Shown here piece after piece: positions 1 to 5,036 of a stretch of DNA of 9,421 bases. The stretch lies in assembly GCA_016303095.1 (NCBI GenBank), contig JAEDMH010000088.1, forward strand, positions 1 through 9,421, written 5' to 3'. The notes under the pieces were generated by a model. The model had not been told where the DNA came from. It did not search any database and saw nothing but the letters and a program-made list of their open reading frames with translations. Position 1 is the stretch's first letter; each line of letters begins with the position of its first letter. This DNA comes from Lentisphaeria bacterium. GTDB taxonomy: Bacteria > Verrucomicrobiota > Lentisphaeria > Oligosphaerales > Oligosphaeraceae. The position numbers were made by a program, and so were the translations under genes.

Positions 1-21
1 AATCAACATATTATTATCTCT

Positions 22-246
22 TTAACCAAGGGTTTCCTTCCTTTGCCGTCGTTTCGTCTCCTTGGGCGGGGTGGGGCACGACGCGCCGTATTTTCCGCAT
101 TTTCCGCAGGAACAGCCGCAGCATCCCCGTCCCTGGCGTCGTCGCTTGAGGAGGAAGCGCCAGGCGGTCCAGGCGGCCATGGCCACGATGCCCAGGATGA
201 CCAAGTCTCCGGCGTGGCGGGTCATGTTTTCCAGGAGTTCCCTCAT
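22..246 (-). CDS. Small single-TM cysteine-rich membrane protein, FeoB-associated type
   Basis: This 74-aa protein has a short N-terminus, one hydrophobic segment (about residues 13-33), a basic stop-transfer patch (KRRRQGR, 34-40) and then a cysteine cluster with Cys at 42, 43, 45, 47, 50 and 57. That layout matches the small FeoB-associated Cys-rich membrane proteins (PF12669 type), which usually sit beside the ferrous iron transporter FeoB and may handle metal or act as an accessory. The topology predicts a cytosolic cysteine tail able to bind a metal or cluster. No feoB lies in the window. The start ATG overlaps the stop of the MATE gene (ATGA, 243-246), so it is probably translationally coupled to it; an AGGAGG lies upstream, but 13 nt from the ATG, longer than usual. 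The family call rests on architecture only; metal binding is inference. The reading frame is supported because both the TM segment and the Cys cluster occur only in this frame. Confidence 0.72.
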   Translation of the reverse strand: MRELLENMTRHAGDLVILGIVAMAAWTAWRFLLKRRRQGRGCCGCSCGKCGKYGASCPTPPKETKRRQRKETLG

Positions 247-1625
247 GGCCGGGGGGCGTCCTCCTGCTGCAGGCGGCGCAGCCGTCGGATTTCATGGAAG
301 AGGAGTCCCCAGCAGAGGAATCCCGCCAGAGCGTCTGCCGCGGGGCCGGCCCACCAAATGGCCTTCAGTCCTCCGAGCATGGGCAGGAGGATCAGCATGG
401 GGATCAGGACCACGCCTTGGCGGAGGCAGCCCACGAGAATGGAGACGGTGGCCCGTCCGGTGGACTGGTAGTAGGTGCTGGTGATGATGCCCACGCCGAT
501 GAAGCTCAATCCCAGCACGGCGACCCGGAGGCCGTGGGTGGTCACTTGGATCAGGTCTTCGCTTCTGCAGAAGAGGGAGACCAGGGGGCGGGCCAGGAGG
601 AAGCAGAGGATGGCCAGGCTGACGCAGATGGCGGTTCCCAGGGTTTGGGCGAGCTTCAGGGTTTTTTCCACCCGTCCATAGAGTTTGGCCCCGGTGTTGT
701 AGCCGATGATGGGCTGCGCCCCCATGTTGATGCCAAAGGCGGGCATCAGCAAGGTCATGAGAATGGGATTCACAATGCCGAAGGCGGCGATGTACAGGGT
801 GGCCTGGGCATCGTCCTCCGCATATTGGAGGAATCCCCGGTTGTAGAAGATGAAGATGACGCTATTCAGGCACTGCATCACGCAGGGAGCCAGGCCGATG
901 GAGATGACCCGCCAGAAGAGGTGCCAGTGGATGCGCACATTCCGGAAATGGAGGCGGACGGCCTTTCCCCGGAGGAAGTGGAGCATCACCCAAGAGGAAG
1001 AGATGGCCATGGCCAGGATCGTGGCCACCGCCGCTCCCCGAATGCCCATGCCCAAGCCAAAGATGAAGATGGGGTCCAGGATGATGTTCATCACCGCTCC
1101 CAGCACAATCACCCCCATGGCCGTCAGGGAATCCCCCTCCGCCCGCACAATGTTGCTGCCCCCAAAGCTCAGATGCTGGAAGATATTTCCCCACAAGATG
1201 ATCTGGAGATAGGCCCGGGCGTGGGGCAGGGCGCTTCCGGTGGTGCCCATGAAACGCAGGGTCTGATCCAGGAAGATCAGCCCCAGGGCCTGGAAGGTGA
1301 AGATGAACAGGAGATACATGGCCAGGGCCTGCCCTAGCACCCGATTGGCCTCCTCCGGCTTCTTCTCTCCCAGCATCAGGGACACCATCGCCCCGGATCC
1401 CTGGCCAATCATCATCCCGAAGGCCGTCAGCACAATCATGTAGGGCATGGTGAGGGCCAGTCCGGCAATGGCGTCCGGCCCCACCGCATGACCCAGATAC
1501 AGCCTGTCCACAATGTTGTAGAGGCAGTTCACCAAGGCGGAGACCATGGCAGGCAGGGCGAAGCGCCTTAGCAGCCTGTGGACGGGCTCCGTGCCCATGA
1601 AATCGGATGCGTGGGAAGAGGGCAT
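243..1625 (-). CDS. MATE family efflux transporter (MepA/NorM-like)
   Basis: A 460-aa polytopic inner-membrane protein with about 12 TM helices, the normal length for MATE antiporters, which export drugs or metabolites in exchange for Na+ or H+. Family landmarks are visible in both halves: GTEPVHRLLRRFALPAM followed by LVNCLYNIVDRLYLG near the N-terminus; GGSNIVRAEGDSLTAMG and NIILDPIFIFGLGMGIRGAA in the middle; GAQPIIGYNTGAKLYGRVEK at the start of the second-half signature. The substrate cannot be told. The frame extends upstream to a GTG at 1691, but I prefer the ATG at 1625: the conserved region begins 10 residues later, and the extra 22 residues have no MATE character and coincide with a polypyrimidine leader of the kind seen before neighbouring genes. 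It lies 80 nt after the TPR membrane gene and overlaps the Cys-rich gene by 4 nt, so it probably belongs to a leftward operon. Confidence 0.95.
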   Translation of the reverse strand: MPSSHASDFMGTEPVHRLLRRFALPAMVSALVNCLYNIVDRLYLGHAVGPDAIAGLALTMPYMIVLTAFGMMIGQGSGAMVSLMLGEKKPEEANRVLGQALAMYLLFIFTFQALGLIFLDQTLRFMGTTGSALPHARAYLQIILWGNIFQHLSFGGSNIVRAEGDSLTAMGVIVLGAVMNIILDPIFIFGLGMGIRGAAVATILAMAISSSWVMLHFLRGKAVRLHFRNVRIHWHLFWRVISIGLAPCVMQCLNSVIFIFYNRGFLQYAEDDAQATLYIAAFGIVNPILMTLLMPAFGINMGAQPIIGYNTGAKLYGRVEKTLKLAQTLGTAICVSLAILCFLLARPLVSLFCRSEDLIQVTTHGLRVAVLGLSFIGVGIITSTYYQSTGRATVSILVGCLRQGVVLIPMLILLPMLGGLKAIWWAGPAADALAGFLCWGLLFHEIRRLRRLQQEDAPRP

Positions 1626-1631
1626 GACCAA

Positions 1632-1662
1632 GGAAACGTGGGGGGAGAAGGGGGAGAAAGGG
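1632..1662 (-). promoter_or_regulatory. Polypyrimidine leader before the MATE start
   Basis: On the minus strand this stretch is almost all C and T (runs of CCCTTTCTCCCCC and TTCTCCCCCC) and ends 6 nt before the ATG at 1625. No Shine-Dalgarno motif precedes that ATG. It supports the 1625 start over the GTG at 1691. A role in ribosome recruitment, for example through protein S1, is inference. Confidence 0.4.
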
Positions 1663-1705
1663 ATAACATAGCCTCCCCTCTTGGGAACCACTCCCTCCTT
1701 CCGGG

Positions 1706-2203
1706 CTATCCCTCCTTTGTCATGTCCTGGTAGGCCTGATCCAGGATCTTCCGTTCCCGGGGATCCTTCACGGTCTGAATGGCCCTTTGGTAGATTTGCC
1801 GCACCGCCTGGGCATCGTGGTATTCCAGGTCGTAGATGTCCATCATGGCCACAAAGGGTTTGGCCAGATCGGGATATTGTTCCGCCAATTCGTGGTAGGC
1901 CAGGATGGCCTCCTTGAACTCTCCCGCCAGGCGGAAGCGCTCCGCGTGGCTGTAGACGGGCTGGGGCCTGTCAAACTTCCGGCTGGGATAGAAGAGATTC
2001 TGGCAGAAATCCACCATTCCCTGAAAGAAGAACAGGAAAGGGATCATGAGGAGATAGGAGAGGGCCTTGATTTTGAGATAGACCCCAAAGGTGAAGGGGA
2101 TATGGTGGAAGAACTCCAGGAGGGTGCCGAAGAGAATCACCAGTCCCGTCTGGCAGATCCAGATTCCCAGGAGGATATACTTGCCGATGCCGCGCCAGAA
2201 CAT
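1706..2203 (-). CDS. Two-TM membrane protein with C-terminal TPR-like domain, function unknown
   Basis: A 165-aa protein. Residues 8-31 (KYILLGIWICQTGLVILFG) and 45-66 (KALSYLLMIPFLFFFQG) are strong hydrophobic helices forming a hairpin. Residues 84-155 are amphipathic helices with TPR character (AERFRLAGEFKEAILAYHEL, then EQYPDLAKPFVAMMDIYDL and VRQIYQRAI), ending in a charged tail. It looks like a membrane-anchored protein-interaction module on the cytosolic side; I cannot name a family. The open frame runs further upstream, but that part is the antisense-like shadow of the preceding gene. The ATG at 2203 was chosen because the hydrophobic hairpin starts there and it is preceded by the tract CCTCTTCCTCTCCCCCTC. 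It starts 23 nt after the stop of the secreted-protein gene and precedes the MATE gene in the same direction. Confidence 0.75.
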   Translation of the reverse strand: MFWRGIGKYILLGIWICQTGLVILFGTLLEFFHHIPFTFGVYLKIKALSYLLMIPFLFFFQGMVDFCQNLFYPSRKFDRPQPVYSHAERFRLAGEFKEAILAYHELAEQYPDLAKPFVAMMDIYDLEYHDAQAVRQIYQRAIQTVKDPRERKILDQAYQDMTKEG

Positions 2204-2221
2204 GAGGGGGAGAGGAAGAGG
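2204..2221 (-). promoter_or_regulatory. Polypyrimidine leader before the TPR membrane protein
   Basis: The 18 nt directly before the ATG at 2203 read as unbroken pyrimidines on the minus strand. There is no purine-rich Shine-Dalgarno motif. It decides the start within a longer open frame; a translational role is inference. Confidence 0.4.
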
Positions 2222-2226
2222 TGTCG

Positions 2227-2883
2227 TCAGGGGTTCCAGCTGGCTTGGAGAGGGGGCAGAGCATCTTGGAACCAGCCAGCGGAATCCAGGAGCCATTGGC
2301 AGCGTCGCGGGGCGGTCTTTCGGCCGGTGGTGTCCAGCAGGGGGGTGGGGGTTTCCAGGCGCAGGCGCACCTCCAGTCCTCCCAGGGCCTCCAGGAGCAT
2401 CCGCGCGGAGCGAATCCGCGGGGGTGTCCACTCCTTCGGGCTGGGCAGCGTCACCCGGAGAACCCGGATGCCCTTCTCCCCCTGGGGTTTTTCCAGGGTC
2501 AGCGCCCCCAGGAGCCCGCTTTCCAACAGGGCCTCCCCCTCCTGCGCCCGCAACCGCAACACGTAGCGACGCCCCCCGGCTTGCCCGTAGGAACGGCACT
2601 CCTCCAGGGTGATCCCGGGATGGGCCTCCAACATTTTCCGCCAGGCCTGCTCCTCCGGCGGAAAGATGCCCTTCGCCGCCCCTTCCAGGGAGAGCATCTC
2701 CTGGAGAATGCCCGACGCCTTCTCGGGAATCTCCACCTCCCATTGGGTCTCCAAACTCCCGTCCCTGTGGAAATGCAGGGCAAGATCCAAAGAGAGGGCG
2801 AGGAGGGGATGGGCAATGCCCGGCAGGAGGAGGAGGGCCAGGAGCAGGGAGCCCCGCAGAGGAAGGGAAGGAAAGGGGAGCAT
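2227..2883 (-). CDS. Secreted or periplasmic protein of unknown function
   Basis: A 218-aa protein with an N-terminal signal peptide: a short basic n-region with Arg10, a leucine-rich core (GSLLLALLLLPGIAHPLLA) and a likely cleavage near residue 29. The mature part opens with LDLALHFHRDGSLETQWEV, a beta-strand plus DGS turn plus beta-strand pattern that recalls the first strands of LppM/DUF3153-like export domains; Trp187 and Trp216 near the C-terminus fit a small beta-rich domain with a helical insert. That comparison is from memory and weak; there is no lipobox, so it is probably soluble in the periplasm. The frame is open up to 2985, but the ATG at 2883 gives a proper signal peptide and follows CCCTCTCCTTACG, so I take it as the start. 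It is the first gene of the leftward cluster and faces the divergent intergenic region. Confidence 0.7.
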   Translation of the reverse strand: MLPFPSLPLRGSLLLALLLLPGIAHPLLALSLDLALHFHRDGSLETQWEVEIPEKASGILQEMLSLEGAAKGIFPPEEQAWRKMLEAHPGITLEECRSYGQAGGRRYVLRLRAQEGEALLESGLLGALTLEKPQGEKGIRVLRVTLPSPKEWTPPRIRSARMLLEALGGLEVRLRLETPTPLLDTTGRKTAPRRCQWLLDSAGWFQDALPPLQASWNP

Positions 2884-2951
2884 CGTAAGGAGAGGGCGTC
2901 CAAGGGGTTTTCGCGGGTGGCCCGGCGGGATATATTGAGGAATTTCCTGGG

Positions 2952-2963
2952 ATGCCCGGGCAT
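2952..2963. repeat. Perfect 12-bp palindrome in the divergent promoter region
   Basis: ATGCCCGGGCAT is its own reverse complement. Outer arms CCTGG (2946-2950) and CCAGG (2969-2973) are also complementary but asymmetrically spaced. Its place between divergent genes and over the predicted -35 of the leftward promoter would suit an operator. A perfect palindrome of this size can arise by chance in GC-rich DNA. Confidence 0.35.
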
Positions 2964-3037
2964 GAGAACCAGGCTTCCCCGGCAATCATCACGGGGCATT
3001 GCGCCAGGCCCTATCCCGCACTAGAGAAGTAAGATAG

Positions 3038-3085
3038 CCTCTTCCCTGCCCCCTGTTCTCCCTCCCCTGCTTTTTCTCTCTCCTT
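3038..3085 (+). promoter_or_regulatory. 48-nt polypyrimidine tract before the EamA gene
   Basis: In this 48-nt stretch only three bases are purines (G at 3048, 3055 and 3069). It ends 3 nt before the start ATG at 3089 and contains no Shine-Dalgarno motif. It would lie in the 5' untranslated region if transcription starts upstream of it. Ribosomal protein S1 prefers pyrimidine-rich single-stranded RNA, so a role in non-SD initiation is a reasonable inference. Confidence 0.45.
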
Positions 3086-3088
3086 GTC

Positions 3089-4033
3089 ATGACCGCCTCT
3101 TCCCCCACGGAAAAATCCTCCCGGACTCTCCTGGGACTCCTCCTCAGCATCCTGGGCGTCGCCATCTTCAGCACCATTGAGCTGAACTGCAAGTGGCTCT
3201 CCCATAGCCTTCAGGCGGCGAGCGCCCCCCTCATCAACGGCTTCATCCTCTGCTTTCAACGCTTTTTCTGGACCGGCCTGATTCTCCTGGCCCTCTTTCT
3301 TCCCCCCTTCTGGAAAGCTGGCAAGTGTCTGACCTCAAAGGATCTGTGGATCTTTCTCCTGAACGGGGCCGTGGGGGTCACCCTGTCCATCAGCCTCTAT
3401 CAATTCGGGGTCTCCCGCTTCGAGAACGCCTCCTCCTCCGCCGTCCTCTTCAGCTCCAACGCCCTCTTCACCATCTTCTTCGCCCGCTTCATCAACGGCG
3501 AGGAATGGACCCTGCGGAAGTGGCTGGCGGTCTTGGTGAGCATGGGGGGCATCGCCTGCTTCCTCTTTGAGAAGGGGGCGCCCAGCCGGGACTCCCTGTG
3601 GCCCGTGCTCCTCATGTGGTCCTCCGCCCTGGCCTTCGCCTGCAGCGTCTGCATCACCCGGAGGGTGGTGTCCCACTACGGCCCCGGCCTTCTCATGGGA
3701 TTCTCCTCCCTCTTCGGCAGCATTCTGGTCCTTCCCCTGGCCCTTCTCTTCGGCAATCCCGGCGGCTGGCACAGCTGCCTCACCGGATGGTTCCCCCTCT
3801 CCCTCCTCATCCTGGGAGGCACCGCCCTGGGATACTGCCTCTACTACGGCTCCATGCGCTACATCTCCGCCTACATGGCCAGCATGACCTTCCTCTTGAA
3901 GCCGGTGCTGGCCTGCCTCCTGGCCGTCTTCCTGGCCGGGGAGCGTATGAATCGCTGGACTCTGGGGGGCACGATCCTCATCGTGACCTCCCTCCTGGTC
4001 TCCCAACTCCCCTGGCCCAGGAAAACCCCATGA
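3089..4033 (+). CDS. EamA/DMT superfamily transporter
   Basis: A 314-aa inner-membrane protein with about 10 TM helices in two EamA repeats, the standard DMT length and plan. TM segments fall at about residues 13-33, 47-72, 85-107, 115-134 and 141-160 in the first repeat, and five more follow from 168 to 310. The second repeat ends with the family signature FLLKPVLACLLAVFLAGERM followed by WTLGGTILIVTSLL. DMT proteins export amino acids or other metabolites, or import small molecules; the substrate cannot be read here. The ATG at 3089 follows the pyrimidine tract and leaves a 12-residue hydrophilic N-terminus. Its TGA overlaps the ATG of the next gene (ATGA), so the PNP-like gene is probably coupled to it. 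It is the first gene of the rightward cluster. Confidence 0.93.
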   Translation: MTASSPTEKSSRTLLGLLLSILGVAIFSTIELNCKWLSHSLQAASAPLINGFILCFQRFFWTGLILLALFLPPFWKAGKCLTSKDLWIFLLNGAVGVTLSISLYQFGVSRFENASSSAVLFSSNALFTIFFARFINGEEWTLRKWLAVLVSMGGIACFLFEKGAPSRDSLWPVLLMWSSALAFACSVCITRRVVSHYGPGLLMGFSSLFGSILVLPLALLFGNPGGWHSCLTGWFPLSLLILGGTALGYCLYYGSMRYISAYMASMTFLLKPVLACLLAVFLAGERMNRWTLGGTILIVTSLLVSQLPWPRKTP

Positions 4034-4998
4034 CAGACGCCCCCTTCGTCAGCCAGCTCCAAGGCGCCGCCCAGGCTCTGGGCTCCCGATTTCCCCAGGG
4101 CGCCCCTCCGCATTTCTACCTCCATTTCGGGGCCGAATACGCCCTGGGGGAGCTGTTCGACCAGCCCCCGGAAGCCATTCCTTGGACCGATCTCCTTCCC
4201 GACTTCCCGTCTGACCCCAATCTAGACGGGGCGATTCCCACCTTTCTGGCGGGACTTTGCTTGGGGGTCCCGGTGCTGGCTTCCGTGGGAAACCGTCGGG
4301 TGGCCGAGGGCTTCGGCCATTTCCCGGCTCTCTTCCCCACCGCCCTGGCCGCCTACCTGGGCATCCCCAACCACATCTTCCTGGATACGGCGGCGAGCCT
4401 CTCCCCGGAGTTCAAAATCGGCAAATGGGGGATGCTCACGGATTTCGTCAGCGATTTCTCCTTCTCTCCCCTGGAAGGGCTCCATGGCCTCCTCCCCACG
4501 GTCTGCCCCAATCTCTCCGACGCCCTGAGCCAAATCCAGAACGCCGAAGTGCTCAACGCCCTGGCAGAATACGGGGATCCCCCCAGGCTCTGCACCTATC
4601 ATGGAACGCCGGGATTCCAACTGCCCACGGCCGCCGAGGCAAATCGCATCCGGCGGGACGGCGGGGACTTTCTGGGACACGACCTGGTTCTTCACCTGAT
4701 TCTCGCCCATGCCTGGGGGTGCCGGGTCTCCGCCTTGGCGCTGGCGGGCATCCAGCTTCTTCCCGGCACCCGGAGCCTCTTCCGCCGGGAAGACATGCTG
4801 GAGACCAGCCGTCTCTGTTCCCGGCAGCTCACCCAGGGGCTTCGGCGGGCCATCCGGGAACTGGATGAGGCCGCCCGGGGATACGGGGAGAATTTCCTTC
4901 CGGAGACCGATGCCGACGAACTCCTCCGGGAAAGCATCCGCCGCAGCGCCACCCGCTCCTCCCCTCTCAAGGCTTTCCTGCGCCCCAAGGCAGAGTGA
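4030..4998 (+). CDS. Purine nucleoside phosphorylase-fold protein lacking catalytic residues (probable pseudoenzyme)
   Basis: A 322-aa cytosolic protein. Against trimeric PNP (human numbering, recalled from memory) residues 79-144 align without a gap: GNRRVAEG (87-94) matches GRFHMYEG, LDTAASLSPEFKIG (118-131) matches TNAAGGLNPKFEVG, and MLTDFVSD (135-142) matches the DIMLIRDH region. Further on, YHGTPGFQLPTAAE (190-203) matches the GPSFETVAE region and GGDFLGHDLV (211-220) matches GADAVGMSTV. Fold landmarks persist, but the chemistry does not: Arg84 to Asn88, His86 to Arg90, Tyr88 to Ala92, Asn115 to Asp119, Glu201 to Pro199, Ser220 to Asp218, Asn243 to Ile241, and no His at the His257 position. 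Phosphorolysis of purine nucleosides is therefore unlikely. The start overlaps the EamA stop (ATGA) and its stop precedes the coiled-coil gene closely. Family membership is fairly sure; loss of activity is inference from the residues. Confidence 0.8.
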   Translation: MTDAPFVSQLQGAAQALGSRFPQGAPPHFYLHFGAEYALGELFDQPPEAIPWTDLLPDFPSDPNLDGAIPTFLAGLCLGVPVLASVGNRRVAEGFGHFPALFPTALAAYLGIPNHIFLDTAASLSPEFKIGKWGMLTDFVSDFSFSPLEGLHGLLPTVCPNLSDALSQIQNAEVLNALAEYGDPPRLCTYHGTPGFQLPTAAEANRIRRDGGDFLGHDLVLHLILAHAWGCRVSALALAGIQLLPGTRSLFRREDMLETSRLCSRQLTQGLRRAIRELDEAARGYGENFLPETDADELLRESIRRSATRSSPLKAFLRPKAE

Positions 4999-5018
4999 AG
5001 CTGACCATCCGCCGCCAT

Positions 5019-5036
5019 CCCACCCCTTCTCCCCTT
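5019..5036 (+). promoter_or_regulatory. Polypyrimidine leader deciding the start of the coiled-coil gene
   Basis: These 18 nt contain one purine and abut the ATG at 5037. A GTG at 4995 in the same frame overlaps the preceding stop (GTGA), but the tract plus the compact signal peptide that begins at 5037 favour the ATG. There is no Shine-Dalgarno motif before 5037. Confidence 0.4.

Larger units (their letters stand above)
2884..3088. promoter_or_regulatory. Divergent intergenic region between the two clusters
   Basis: These 205 nt separate the leftward gene starting at 2883 from the rightward gene starting at 3089 and must hold promoters for both directions. The only AT-rich patch is around 2931-2938; read on the minus strand it gives AATATATCC, a plausible -10 for the leftward genes, with the 12-bp palindrome at 2952-2963 lying where a -35 would be. 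For the rightward direction TTGCGC (2999-3004) and TAGAGA (3022-3027) are 17 nt apart, a poor sigma-70 match. The right third is a polypyrimidine tract. Promoter assignments are guesses; the divergent layout is certain. Confidence 0.45.

Noticed and set aside
294..1337. Plus-strand open frame of 347 codons opposite the MATE gene
   Set aside because: Translation is Gly/His/Glu/Gln-rich with no domain, while the minus strand encodes a textbook MATE protein.
1626..1691. 22-residue N-terminal extension of MATE from GTG 1691
   Set aside because: The AGGAGG near 1694-1699 is only about 2 nt from the GTG, too close for normal use, and the extension translates the polypyrimidine leader and has no MATE homology.
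2204..2992. Upstream extension of the TPR membrane protein frame to about 428 residues
   Set aside because: The extension is Pro/Gly-rich, overlaps the secreted-protein gene in another frame and shows no domain. The leader and TM hairpin place the start at 2203.
2999..3035. Sigma-70-like promoter for the rightward cluster (TTGCGC to TAGAGA, or TAAGAT at 3030)
   Set aside because: Matches to consensus are poor (about half of the -10 positions), so I did not list it as a separate promoter.
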